Part shown: in pieces, positions 43,157 through 52,542 of the stretch
Position numbering within the stretch: the stretch's first letter is position 1
How the letters are laid out: each line of letters begins with the position of its first letter
Source of the DNA: Candidatus Krumholzibacteriota bacterium
GTDB lineage: Bacteria; Krumholzibacteriota; Krumholzibacteriia; JAJRXK01
Reading direction: 5' to 3'
Assembly (NCBI GenBank): GCA_029262065.1
Contig: JAJDAC010000017.1
Coordinates: 186,001 to 250,000 of the forward strand
Length of the DNA stretch: 64,000 nt
Position numbers and translations under genes: made by a program
The notes under the pieces: model-generated
Seen by the model: only the letters and a program-made list of their open reading frames with translations
Database searches by the model: none
What the model was told of the DNA's origin: nothing

Positions 43157-44818
43157 TCAGTCCGTCAGATCCTGCACGATCTGCACGTTGTACCGGACCC
43201 GCATCTTCATCTTCTTGTCGAACAGCTCGCTCACGAAACAGGTCCTGGTGTCGGTTATCGATCCGTTACCCACGGGGATGTTCTTGTTCCAGGTCTTTTT
43301 CCACTCGAAGTCGCCCAGCGGACCATCGTAGGCGGTCTCCTTGAAGATCCCGGTCAGCTTCGCCTGATCGCGGCCGTCGAAGTGCAGGTCGACCTCCACG
43401 TAGGGACGGCCGGCGGTCGTGCGCTCGGCGCAGTTCTCGTTGGCCTTGATCTGGATGAAGTCACCGGCGCAGAACAGGCCCAGCTGCGTGCGCTCACCCT
43501 TGCCCGCGAAGCAGGTGCCGCTGGCTTGCTGCACGCGGAACTCGTAGTTCCACTTGGTCTCCAGGCACTGGTAACAACCCGCGTAGCCGCCCGCACCCGA
43601 CACGAAGTGGATCTCGTCGAGCGTGATGCGATACCGACGGCCGGTCACTTCCACCGAGGCCGGCAGGCACTGGGTCAGATCGTATTCGGTGGTCTCACTG
43701 ACGCGCGCGATGCTGTTGTCGCCCAGGTTGCGGATGGTGTAGGAGATGGGCCGTCCGGTGGTCAGGGCCGAGTCTTCGGCGAAGTACTCGGAAAGATTGC
43801 CGCTGCGAATGAGCGCCTCGGCGTTCTGCGCGTCGCCACCAATGGCCACCACGCTGATCTCGGCTTCTTCCAGAATCTGCTTCTGCTCGGCGGAAAGCTC
43901 GGCCGAGAACTCGCCGCCGTTGTAGATGGCGCTCAGCGTGCTCTTGATCGAGGCCTCGCTCGCGTTCGACGTGAAGGAGAACATGAGCATGCGGCCGTAG
44001 GCCACGTTCGATACAAACACCGGCAGGTTGTCCGGGCCCAGGCGGCCCAGTTTCTCCTGCTCGGCACGGTGGCTCTCGGTGAAGCCGGCACTGAAGAACG
44101 CACCCGGCGTCTGGGGCAGCACCGTGGAAACGGTGAACATGCGCTGGATGTAGGAAGCGGTGATGGTCGTGGTCTCGGCCGAGACGCTCGCCTCGAGCGC
44201 GGCGCGCACGCCCACGCCGTAGTAGCTGGCCGACATGCCCATGCGAATGGCGCCCTCTTGCACCGAGTGTGACTTCACCTGGTTGAACGTGATGCTACTG
44301 CCGGCGCGATGGCCGGCGTCGGTAGCGGTCTGGATCAGGCGGCCTACCGCCTGGTTCACCGAAGCCAGATCCGGATCGGTCACGGTCTCGGTGTTCTCGT
44401 CGGCCAGCAGATCGATCGAGACGGTCAGCGGCGTGCGCTGGCGAATGGGAAGCTCAGCCAGCGAGCCAATACCGCGCGTGTGTCCCTTGCCCTGCAGCAG
44501 CACGCCCGGCCAGAGAATCTCCGAGTCGGGGTTGAGCGTGACGATCTTGTCGGGCGTCTGCGTAATGGAGTACGGCGTGGTGGTGCACTGGTAGTTGTTC
44601 TCCCCCACCAATTCCTCGCTGTTCGCCGTCTCACCCATGGGCTCGTCGGAGTCGGGCATCGCGGGCGAGAACTCTTCCCACGCGGGAAGTTCGCTCAAAT
44701 AAACGTTCATGTCGGCGGGGGCACTGTTGGGCTCGATGACGTCTTCACTGCAGCCGACAGAGAAGAACGCCGCGCAAAGGGCAGTAATGGCGATGGTGAT
44801 GTTCAGTTGAGTTCTCAT
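43157..44818 (-). CDS. Thiol-activated cytolysin (CDC)-like lipoprotein
   Basis: 553 aa. ATG 44818, GGAGG 6 bases upstream. Lipobox SVGC (Cys23). Residues about 75-380 follow the cholesterol-dependent cytolysin core: ILWPGVLLQG and LPIRQRTPLTVSIDL (domain 1), IQRMFTVSTVLPQTPGAFF, PVFVSNVAYGR (266-276), VVAIGGDA (323-330) and PISYTIRNLGDNSIARV (357-373). These match perfringolysin-type proteins (from memory). The tryptophan-rich undecapeptide is missing, and the fourth domain is replaced by a cysteine-rich beta domain (about 385-553, GCYQCLE). It may form pores, with a different target. Divergent from an ECF sigma gene. Confidence 0.85.
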   Translation of the reverse strand: MRTQLNITIAITALCAAFFSVGCSEDVIEPNSAPADMNVYLSELPAWEEFSPAMPDSDEPMGETANSEELVGENNYQCTTTPYSITQTPDKIVTLNPDSEILWPGVLLQGKGHTRGIGSLAELPIRQRTPLTVSIDLLADENTETVTDPDLASVNQAVGRLIQTATDAGHRAGSSITFNQVKSHSVQEGAIRMGMSASYYGVGVRAALEASVSAETTTITASYIQRMFTVSTVLPQTPGAFFSAGFTESHRAEQEKLGRLGPDNLPVFVSNVAYGRMLMFSFTSNASEASIKSTLSAIYNGGEFSAELSAEQKQILEEAEISVVAIGGDAQNAEALIRSGNLSEYFAEDSALTTGRPISYTIRNLGDNSIARVSETTEYDLTQCLPASVEVTGRRYRITLDEIHFVSGAGGYAGCYQCLETKWNYEFRVQQASGTCFAGKGERTQLGLFCAGDFIQIKANENCAERTTAGRPYVEVDLHFDGRDQAKLTGIFKETAYDGPLGDFEWKKTWNKNIPVGNGSITDTRTCFVSELFDKKMKMRVRYNVQIVQDLTD

Positions 44819-44997
44819 TGCATCCTCCGTGGATGGTTTGGGGTTCATGACCGGGGAGCGCAGAACCCCGAGGAAATCGGCAGTGCCAGATCGATTTTTT
44901 TTTGGGCGGGACGGTCTTTTCTTCGTAAGTGGTTGTGCTACAATGCCTTGGCGCTCCCATCGGACGGGCGCCACTTCGTCGATTCGGTGGTGGAAGC

Positions 44998-45561
44998 ATG
45001 TCCCAGCTCCTGGAAACCCTCTCGCGGTTGCGTCAGGGCGACGCCCGGGCCCTTGAATCCCTGGAGCCCGAGGTCTACGAACATCTCCGGCGCGTAGCCG
45101 GGGGCGCTCTTGCCCACGAACGCCCCGGCCACACGCTGCAGCCCACCGCCCTGGTGCACGAGGCCTACCTGAGGTTGGCCAAGGACTCCGAACTGCAGCT
45201 AGCGGATCGCGCCCACCTGTTGGCCATCTGCGCGCGCACCATGCGACGCATTCTTATCGACCACGCGCGTTCGAGACGGGCCGACAAGCGCGGTGGCGAC
45301 CAGGCCCTGGTCACCCTGAGCGACGATCGACACGCCAACGCCGGCAGTGAGATCGACGTGCTCGATCTACACGACGCTCTCGAAAGCCTGGCCAAGGTGA
45401 ACGAGCGCAGTCAGCGCGTGGTGGAACTGCGCTTCTTCGGTGGATTGACCACGCACGAAACGGCCGAGGTGCTGGGCGTGTCGGTGCGCACGGTGGGCGA
45501 CGACTGGACCTTCGCGAAGGCGTGGTTGGGTCGCGAGCTGAACACGTCGCTGGAACCGTGA
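44998..45561 (+). CDS. ECF sigma factor, TIGR02999-like
   Basis: 187 aa from ATG 44998. Region 2 includes ALAHERPGHTLQPTALVHEAYLRLAK and a HLLAICARTMRRILIDHARSRRADKRGG stretch. Region 4 includes LAKVNERSQRVVELRFFGGLTTHETAEVLGVSVRTVGDDWTFAKAWL. These blocks match the TIGR02999/ECF group often found next to protein kinases. The GTGA overlap with the next gene indicates coupled translation with that kinase, which may phosphorylate or control it. Shares its upstream region with the cytolysin-like gene. Confidence 0.93.
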   Translation: MSQLLETLSRLRQGDARALESLEPEVYEHLRRVAGGALAHERPGHTLQPTALVHEAYLRLAKDSELQLADRAHLLAICARTMRRILIDHARSRRADKRGGDQALVTLSDDRHANAGSEIDVLDLHDALESLAKVNERSQRVVELRFFGGLTTHETAEVLGVSVRTVGDDWTFAKAWLGRELNTSLEP

Positions 45562-48164
45562 GTGATCGCGGCGATCGATTACGGGATCTGTTCCTGGCGG
45601 CGCGTGCGCTGGCCGGCGACGAACTGGGCGCCTACCTGGATTCCGCCTGCGGCGAAGATCTTGAGTTGCGCGCCGAGGTCGAGAGCCTGTTGGAGTCATC
45701 GCAACGCAGCGATCTAGACTCGGCCGACGTGGAGCTGGCGGTGGTCAGCGAGGCCAGCCGCACGGTGACCGACTTCGACATTCCCGAGAGCATCGGCGCC
45801 TACCGCATCGTTCGCCGCCTGGGCACGGGCGGCATGGGTTCGGTGTTCGAGGCCGAGCAGGCCAATCCGCGCCGCACCGTTGCGTTGAAGATCATCAACA
45901 CCCCGTGGCTCACTCCCGGCATGGTGCGTCGCTTCGAAACCGAAGTGCAGGCGCTGGGCAATCTGCAGCATCGTGGCATCGCCCAGATCTTCGAAGCGGG
46001 CTCGTTCGAGATGGACGGCGGTACCCTCCCCTACTTCGCCATGGAGTACATTGGCGGACGGACGCTCACGCACTACGCCGAGCAGGAGAAGCTGAGCGTT
46101 CCCGATCGGTTGGATCTGATCGCCCGCATATGTGACGCCGTGGATCACGCGCACCGCCAGAGCATCATCCACCGCGACCTCAAGCCCGGCAACATCCTGG
46201 TGAGTGAGCGGGGGCATCCCAAGGTGCTGGACTTCGGCGTGGCGCGGGTGACGCAGGCCGACGTGCGCGCGGCGACCGTCCATACCGCCGTGGGTCAATT
46301 GGTGGGGACCCTGCCGTACATGAGCCCCGAGCAGGTATCGGGTGAGGTGGACGAACTGGATCTGCGCACCGATGTGTACTCGCTGGGCGTGATCGCCTAC
46401 GAACTGCTCACCGGCAAGTTTCCCTACGATCTGGGCCATGGTTCGATTCCCGATGCGATCGTGGCCATTCGCGACGAAGAACCCGAACCGTTGGATCAGC
46501 ACGGTCGCGAGTTGGGCGGCGACGTGAAAACGATCGTGCACAGGGCCCTGGAGAAGGAACCGGATCGCCGGTACCAGTCGGCAGCGGAGTTGGCCGCTGA
46601 CATCCGGCGCTTCCTGCGACATGAACCAATTCTGGCCCGCCCGCAAAGCACCTGGTACCGCGCGCAGAAGTTCGCCCGGCGCAACCAGGCGTTGGTGACC
46701 GGCGGAGCCGTGTTTCTCGTGGTGGTGCTGGCCAGTCTGGGAATCATGGCGCAGCTGTACCTGCGTTCGGAGTCCGAGCGGGTAGCCAAGGAACGCGAAG
46801 CCACGCGCGCGACCGCGGTATCGAGCTTTCTGCTGGACGACATGCTGGCCGCCGCGCGCACGATCGAGGGTGGGTTCGACACGAAGGTGGTCGATGTGCT
46901 CGACCGCGCGGCTGAGAAGGCCGGAACCAGGTTTGCGGAGCAGCCATTGCTCGAGGCCGAGGTACGGTTGGTCCTCGGTGAGACCTACCGCGATCTGGGC
47001 AAGTACGCGGAGGCGCGCGAGCAGGGCCGGCTTTCTGGGGTGCTCTTTGCCGAACAACTCGGACGCGGCCACCAGCGGACCATCATGTCCAACATCATCG
47101 AGGCGACCGCGGCCAACTTCATGGACGAACCGGAACAAGCCGAGGCGCTGGCACGAGACGCGCTGGCCCGCGCCCGACCTGCGCTGGGGCCAACGTCGCT
47201 CACCACCGCGGCAGCCGCGTCACGCCTGGGCGAGATTCTGCAGAAACAGAAGAAACACGAGGAGGCCGAGGAGCTGCTTCGAATGGCCATAGAGATTTTC
47301 GACGACGACGCCAGCAGCCCCAACGACCAGATCGAGCCGCGGTTGAGCCTGGCCGCGTCGTTGCACGTGCGCGGCCAAGTCAAGGAAGCGACCGTCATTC
47401 TGCGTGAAACGCTGGCCCTGAGCGAGCGCCACTCGGGTTCGGAGCATCCGGCCACCCTCAGCACCAAGAACAATCTGATCGGTGCCCTGTTGGCCATCGA
47501 CGAAGACGAGGAGGCGGCCGACCTGGCCGTGTCGCTGGCGGCGGACTTTTCGAAGGTGTACCCGCCCGAACATCCGCTGAACATGTTCGTAAACGTAACC
47601 TGTGCGCGAGCTCTGCAGGCCGCGATGCGTCTGGACGAGGCGATGGCATATGCGACGAGGGCCTACGAGGTGTCGATGAAGAGTTTCGGGCCGTCGCGGT
47701 ACGAGACCGAGCGGGCGGCCAACGCTTGTGAGGAAATTGCGAGAGACGCGGCCGATGCGCCGGCGCGGTTGCATTGGGCTTACGTGGGTCTGGGGTGCCG
47801 GTTGCGGATCGCCAGTCCGGGAGAGTTGGCCAGTGTGGTGGCCCGCATGCGGATGCCGCAGTCGCTGCCTGATTACGATGCCGAGGAGTTCGCCGAACAG
47901 GTCACGACCATGGAGAAAGAGTCGGTCCCACCGGGGCATGCGCGGCGGTCGCGGTATCTGTGCAACCTCGGGCGTGGGTATCTGGAGTTTGGTCAGCAGG
48001 ACGATGCGTTGTGGTGTCTGCGCGAGGCCTACGCGGCACTTGGCGAGAGTGACACCAGCGATCTTGAAATGCCGGCGATTGCTTTGGCGCTCGCCGAAAT
48101 CCATACGTCGCGGGGGGAGGAAGCCGAGGCCGCACGCTGGCGGAAGCTGGCGGCCGCGGAGTGA
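45558..48164 (+). CDS. Serine/threonine protein kinase with degenerate TPR repeats
   Basis: 868 aa from GTG 45558, overlapping the sigma factor stop. Kinase domain (about 75-350): GTGGMGSVFE, HRDLKPGNIL and DFGVAR, with MSPEQ. A membrane helix (about 378-400, ALVTGGAVFLVVVLASLGIMAQLYL) follows, then about 450 residues of TPR-like helices (EAEELLRMAIEIFDDD). Similar in layout to the 7.7 kb kinase. Its coupling to a sigma factor suggests a signalling pair; such kinases are thought to tune the partner sigma in Planctomycetes-like bacteria. Confidence 0.92.
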   Translation: MSDRGDRLRDLFLAARALAGDELGAYLDSACGEDLELRAEVESLLESSQRSDLDSADVELAVVSEASRTVTDFDIPESIGAYRIVRRLGTGGMGSVFEAEQANPRRTVALKIINTPWLTPGMVRRFETEVQALGNLQHRGIAQIFEAGSFEMDGGTLPYFAMEYIGGRTLTHYAEQEKLSVPDRLDLIARICDAVDHAHRQSIIHRDLKPGNILVSERGHPKVLDFGVARVTQADVRAATVHTAVGQLVGTLPYMSPEQVSGEVDELDLRTDVYSLGVIAYELLTGKFPYDLGHGSIPDAIVAIRDEEPEPLDQHGRELGGDVKTIVHRALEKEPDRRYQSAAELAADIRRFLRHEPILARPQSTWYRAQKFARRNQALVTGGAVFLVVVLASLGIMAQLYLRSESERVAKEREATRATAVSSFLLDDMLAAARTIEGGFDTKVVDVLDRAAEKAGTRFAEQPLLEAEVRLVLGETYRDLGKYAEAREQGRLSGVLFAEQLGRGHQRTIMSNIIEATAANFMDEPEQAEALARDALARARPALGPTSLTTAAAASRLGEILQKQKKHEEAEELLRMAIEIFDDDASSPNDQIEPRLSLAASLHVRGQVKEATVILRETLALSERHSGSEHPATLSTKNNLIGALLAIDEDEEAADLAVSLAADFSKVYPPEHPLNMFVNVTCARALQAAMRLDEAMAYATRAYEVSMKSFGPSRYETERAANACEEIARDAADAPARLHWAYVGLGCRLRIASPGELASVVARMRMPQSLPDYDAEEFAEQVTTMEKESVPPGHARRSRYLCNLGRGYLEFGQQDDALWCLREAYAALGESDTSDLEMPAIALALAEIHTSRGEEAEAARWRKLAAAE

Positions 48165-48227
48165 TGAACCGGCGGCGCCCATTGGACCAAACAGTTCGAC
48201 GACGGAACCCTCTCCCATCGCTAGACC

Positions 48228-50075
48228 CTACACCTTGACCCCCTCGTTCCGCCGATCTCCGATCCACTCCCCCATGATTCCCATGTTCCAGTAGAGATCC
48301 TGCGCGCCGTTGACGGCCGTGCCTCGTACACGGATGCGCCCGCCGTGCTCGCCGTGTTGGTGGTGATAGTGGCACAACGTGACCAGGTTGGTGACCACGT
48401 CCGGTCCACCGTGGCTGGCGTATACGATGTGGTGAACTTCCAGGGTGCTGCGCTTGCTGCACTCGGGTGCACTGCATCGGTAGCGGTCGCGCTCGAGGGT
48501 GGCTCGGTGCCACTTGCGGTCGTACTCCGGTTGCACGTGGTGGGTCCAGGCCATGCGAGCGATGTGGACGACCTTCAGTAGCGCCCACCAGGGTGGCGGG
48601 TGAGGTATGTCTTCAACCGGTATGCCCGTAGCTCTACTGCAGACGAGGCGAGCGCGGTCGCTGATGGAGGCCATCAGCTGGAGTAACGCATCGGCTACGT
48701 CGCGAGAAAGGGTCCACTTGAGGGGGACCAGGTCGAGAGTCGGCGATTCAGAGCTCGTGAAGAGATCTTCGGCGGGAAGCAGGAAGTCGGGCAATGACGG
48801 GTTGGCTGCGATGGTCGTGGGCGATTGGATGGACGCTCGCAGGTCGTCGTCAGCGGGCGGAGCAAAGTCCATTCTGCTCCAACTACAGTAGTCGGTCCGC
48901 GAGAGACGAATGGCCCACTCGATCTTGGCCGAGAGGCGGCGCGTGGTGATCTGACCCGCCTCGTCGATCCAGGTGCGAAGGCTGCTGCGGGGGACTCCAG
49001 CTTGCCGCTCCAGGCGGTGTAGTTCGTCGAATTGGAAGGCACTGATTTCTCCGGCGACGCGGGCGAGGGCCAGCGGATGACCGGCGCGGCGCTCGCGGGC
49101 GCGGCGCAGCATATCGTGGGACGTTCGGGCCGAGACTCCCAGGCACTGTTCAGTGAACTGGACAAAGCGCGGGAAACCGCATTGGCCGTGGATGTTTTCG
49201 TGGAACATCGACAACAGTTCGTCTTCGCGCTGCGTGGTGAGCTCGGCGTGTTGGCGCGCGAGCTGGACGAAGTTGGCGTCGAGTTCCTGCACGCTTGGTT
49301 GGTCCAGTTGGGCCGAGGTACCAATGGAGGCGGTTGGGCAAGTTGGGCCGGCTGGGTCAGTTGGCGGCTGACTCGGCAACGCGGGTGGTGCCGATCGGAC
49401 ACTATGTGTGACGGCGCGGGTGGACCCCTGGTAGCGCTCGCGCGCTTGCTCTGGATGGACGCTCGCAAGGACTTCGGTGGTCGCTTCCGAGCAGATAGCG
49501 TCCATACATTGCTCGGGCGTGGCTTCATCGCCCAGAAGGTAGCTGGCCAGCTCGAGAGTTTCCTCGACGTAGGCGGCCACCGAGGCGGGCATGGAGATGG
49601 AGACACGCACGAGTTCATCGCTCGAGGAACACGCAACGCGCGGCGGCCGCAGTCTGCGCTCCTGGTGCAGTCGCTCGAAGGCCTGACGGGTGGACAGTCC
49701 TTCGAGCTCGTCGGCCAGCTCGTCCCATCTTGAAGGATCGCATTGGGAGGCCATGCGTTCGATGACGGAGAACGTAAGGCTTCCACAATCGAAGTGGATG
49801 GACGCTCGCAGAGATGCGTTGAGCACCGTGCCTACGCGAACGAAACCTGACCACGTGTTCCACGTGATTCCCGCCCGGGCGCGTACGTAGTCGCGCAGGG
49901 ACGAAAACCCCAACTCGCGATGACCGCAACGCCGACGGATTTCGACCGCGGCGAGCGCAAGTTCGCGCAGGAGTCGAGTTGGCCTGTGTTTGAATTGGTA
50001 TGCGCGTTGCGCCGGTGTCGCGCGCGAAATGCTCGCGACCATTGGAACTGCGACGGCTGACATCTTGCGATCCAC
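48228..50075 (-). CDS. HNH endonuclease domain protein
   Basis: 615 aa. A C-terminal HNH nuclease domain (about 535-600): RDRYRCSAPECSKRSTLEVHHIVYASHGGPDVVTNLVTLCHYHHQHGEH, with the zinc CxxxxC pattern and catalytic HH. The N-terminal 450 residues are helical and of unknown function, recalling DUF222-type HNH proteins. GTG 50075 chosen as frame start; ATG 50063 is possible. The gene holds three copies of a 16-bp direct repeat. It lies next to recD2 on the same strand, separated by 109 bases. Confidence 0.8.
   Translation of the reverse strand: MDRKMSAVAVPMVASISRATPAQRAYQFKHRPTRLLRELALAAVEIRRRCGHRELGFSSLRDYVRARAGITWNTWSGFVRVGTVLNASLRASIHFDCGSLTFSVIERMASQCDPSRWDELADELEGLSTRQAFERLHQERRLRPPRVACSSSDELVRVSISMPASVAAYVEETLELASYLLGDEATPEQCMDAICSEATTEVLASVHPEQARERYQGSTRAVTHSVRSAPPALPSQPPTDPAGPTCPTASIGTSAQLDQPSVQELDANFVQLARQHAELTTQREDELLSMFHENIHGQCGFPRFVQFTEQCLGVSARTSHDMLRRARERRAGHPLALARVAGEISAFQFDELHRLERQAGVPRSSLRTWIDEAGQITTRRLSAKIEWAIRLSRTDYCSWSRMDFAPPADDDLRASIQSPTTIAANPSLPDFLLPAEDLFTSSESPTLDLVPLKWTLSRDVADALLQLMASISDRARLVCSRATGIPVEDIPHPPPWWALLKVVHIARMAWTHHVQPEYDRKWHRATLERDRYRCSAPECSKRSTLEVHHIVYASHGGPDVVTNLVTLCHYHHQHGEHGGRIRVRGTAVNGAQDLYWNMGIMGEWIGDRRNEGVKV
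48826..49810 (+). repeat. 16-bp repeat, three copies in the HNH gene
   Basis: TGGATGGACGCTCGCA occurs at 48826-48841, 49452-49467 and 49795-49810. Copies 1 and 3 lie in the same codon phase (encoding LRASI on the minus strand); copy 2 is in another phase (LASVHP). This points to conservation of DNA rather than protein. Confidence 0.7.
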
Positions 50076-50184
50076 AACTGGGAGGCTGGGATGCTCGATG
50101 GGTGAAAGGTAACAGACATTTGTGTGTTGAGCAAGATCAGAATGCTGCCTGACGCCAGATCAACTCGCCGAAGCCCAACGATGA

Positions 50185-52287
50185 TCACGCCAGTCGTCGC
50201 GCCAACATCGAGAACCGTCTTCCCTGCGGGTCGCGCCGGATCGTGCTCGTGACCATTTGCCGCTGGCCCACGATGATGCACATTTTTGTTGCGCGACTGA
50301 TCGCGGTATACAGCCAGCTTCGCTGAGGGATCTTCCCACCCTGCGACTGGTGCAGTGGAATGACGACGTAGGGCGCCTCGCTTCCCTGGAACTTGTGGCA
50401 GGTGATGGCATACGCCAGGTCCAACTCGCTCTCGTTCATGGGTATTTCCACAGTACGCGACGGGTTCTCGAACCTGACCACGAACTGACTCTCTTTCGTG
50501 CGGATCTCGAGCATGGTCCCAAGGTCGCCATTCAGAGTGTCCAGATTGTACTGATTCTTGTTCTGGATGACTTTGTCGCCAATTCGGAACTGGAATTTGC
50601 CCATCTTGCCACCACTGGGGTTCATTCTCGCCTGGAACACAGGATTCAGCTCGTTACACGACAACAGCCCCTGCCTGCGCAGCGGCGTGATGACCTGGAT
50701 TTCGCCAATCGGATCGGCTGAGAACTTTTGTGGGATGCGCCGGGTTACGAGTTCGAGGATGTAGTCGCGAATCTCCGGCTGGCTTTCCTTGTGCACGAAG
50801 AAGAAATCGCTGGAGGCGTCGCTGGTTTCTGGCAACTCGATATCCTCACCGGCCTTGATGCGGTGACAGTTGCGAATGATGAGCCCGGGGTCCTGCCGCT
50901 TGATCTGCGTGAGCTCCACGGTAGCGACTGCCCCGGACTCGATGAGATCCTTCAAGACGTTGCCGGGGCCAACCGAGGGGAGCTGATACGTGTCCCCCAC
51001 CAGGATCAACCGCGTTTGCGAATCGATCGCCCTCAACAAGCTGGCCATCAGCCGAATGTCGACCATGCTCATCTCGTCGATGATCACGACATCGGCCTCG
51101 ATTGGATTCTCCGCGTTGCGCTGAAAGTGGAACTCACTACCGGAGGCACGCATAGGCTCGAGCAACTTGTGGATGGTCTGGGCCGACCTGCCGGTCATTT
51201 CGGTCATTCGCTTGGCCGCCTTGCCGGTCGGCGCAGCCAGGAGAACTTTCAGTTTTGGAAATGACGAGATGATGCGCCGAATGGTGTACGTCTTTCCCGT
51301 TCCCGGGGCGCCGGTCAGAATGAACACTCCGGCCGTGGTGGCCAGCCTGAGCGCTTCCTTCTGATCATCGGCAAGGTCTCGATAGTCCGCGTTGCCGGGC
51401 GTGACGATCTGCTGCGACAACTTCTTCAATTGCCGCGCAACAGTTTCTTCTGCCCGATGAAGTGCCGCGGCGTACACAACCTCACCATCGACTACCACAT
51501 CACCGGTTGTCGCGAGCGTATCGATCTGACTTCCAATCAGCGCCACATCGAGCCCGAGATCCTGGGCCGTCTCGGCAATCAGTTCGTCGCGTGGCGTGCA
51601 CGTATGGCCATGTAGCATGGACTTGTGCTTCAGCATGTGGAGAAGACCGGCCTGGATCCGAAAGGGACCGTTTGTCTCGTAGCCAACCTGAACCGCGACC
51701 TGGTCGGCGCTCTTGAATCCGATGCCACGGATTCCCACCAATGCGTACGGGTTCTCACGAATCTTCCCGGGCGCGTCGCTGCCCCAGGTGTCGACGATGC
51801 GAACGATCGTCCGCGTAGGAACGGGAGTGTTCCGGAAGATTGCCCTGAGTTCCAGCTGGAGGTCCTGGTCTGGTATGCCTTCCTTCAGCGCCTTCGCCAT
51901 GGCCACGGCGATCGGGCGGGAGATCCGCTTGATCTCCCTTGCCACCCGGTCGGGGTCCTTGCGGCAGATTTCGAGCGTGTCGGCGCCGTACGCTTGCGTC
52001 AATTGTTTGGCCGTGGCGGGTCCCACGCCGCTTGCCTTCTCTATGAGGTACTCGCGGATCGACTCCTCGTCGGTAGGCACGTGCAGGTCATAGTCGTCGA
52101 AGGCGAATTGGCGCCCGTACTTGGGATCGTCGACCCACCTACCGGTGAGCTCGTATTTCACCCCGACCGACGGCCCGAGGATTGATCCCTTGATGGTCGC
52201 CTGGTCGAGAGTACCTATGATGAACCCGGTTTCCTCATTCTCGTACCGAATGCGGGTCAGTTTTCCCTTGATGCGTTCGGTACCCAT
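50185..52287 (-). CDS. recD2: RecD2-type SF1B DNA helicase
   Basis: 700 aa. Helix-hairpin-helix and N-terminal RecD2 domains about 80-200 (ASGVGPATAKQLTQAYG). Walker A GAPGTGKT at 326-333, Walker B IIDEMSM, VGDTYQLPSVGPGN, and C-terminal YAITCHKFQGSEAP helicase motif VI region. An OB-like N-terminal domain (KGKLTRIRYENEETGF) starts it. RecD2 unwinds DNA 5'-3' and acts in replication and repair without RecBC. ATG 52287. Confidence 0.95.
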   Translation of the reverse strand: MGTERIKGKLTRIRYENEETGFIIGTLDQATIKGSILGPSVGVKYELTGRWVDDPKYGRQFAFDDYDLHVPTDEESIREYLIEKASGVGPATAKQLTQAYGADTLEICRKDPDRVAREIKRISRPIAVAMAKALKEGIPDQDLQLELRAIFRNTPVPTRTIVRIVDTWGSDAPGKIRENPYALVGIRGIGFKSADQVAVQVGYETNGPFRIQAGLLHMLKHKSMLHGHTCTPRDELIAETAQDLGLDVALIGSQIDTLATTGDVVVDGEVVYAAALHRAEETVARQLKKLSQQIVTPGNADYRDLADDQKEALRLATTAGVFILTGAPGTGKTYTIRRIISSFPKLKVLLAAPTGKAAKRMTEMTGRSAQTIHKLLEPMRASGSEFHFQRNAENPIEADVVIIDEMSMVDIRLMASLLRAIDSQTRLILVGDTYQLPSVGPGNVLKDLIESGAVATVELTQIKRQDPGLIIRNCHRIKAGEDIELPETSDASSDFFFVHKESQPEIRDYILELVTRRIPQKFSADPIGEIQVITPLRRQGLLSCNELNPVFQARMNPSGGKMGKFQFRIGDKVIQNKNQYNLDTLNGDLGTMLEIRTKESQFVVRFENPSRTVEIPMNESELDLAYAITCHKFQGSEAPYVVIPLHQSQGGKIPQRSWLYTAISRATKMCIIVGQRQMVTSTIRRDPQGRRFSMLARRLA

Positions 52288-52299
52288 GGATCTCTCGGT

Positions 52300-52542
52300 T
52301 CACCCGCCCAGCACAATGGCTCGCATCTGGATGGACGGCGACCGGTCGTCGCCGCAGATGGGACCGAAGCAGTATAGTCCATCGTCGGCTACACAGAAAT
52401 CAGGATAGCCCTCCCCACTAACCCGAGTGACATCTTCCTGAAAGTGGGACCCGATTGCGATCTCGCCTTGCTCGCGATTCAGGTCGCTACTTCCACCCGA
52501 TAGGCGGCTTCCTTGTTGTCGTAGCTCTCCGAACCGGCAGTT
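52300..52542 (-). pseudogene. In-frame 3' extension of the hydrolase gene ending in a T9SS-like tail end
   Basis: After the TAG stop of the hydrolase gene (52543-52545) the same frame stays open for 80 codons and ends MRAIVLGG-stop. That is exactly the last eight residues of the sugar dehydrogenase at 54 kb, with about 30 of 32 bases identical. The part before reads ADDGLYCFGPICGDD, loosely like the GVYHVRARFGGE of that tail. It looks like a decayed tail, cut off by a TAG, or a short recombination event. Otherwise it is a 255-base noncoding gap. Confidence 0.45.

Noticed and set aside
45714-47138. 474-codon open frame antisense to the kinase gene
   Set aside because: It mirrors the codon bias of the kinase on the other strand, has no ribosome site or recognisable motif, and lies wholly inside a well-supported gene.
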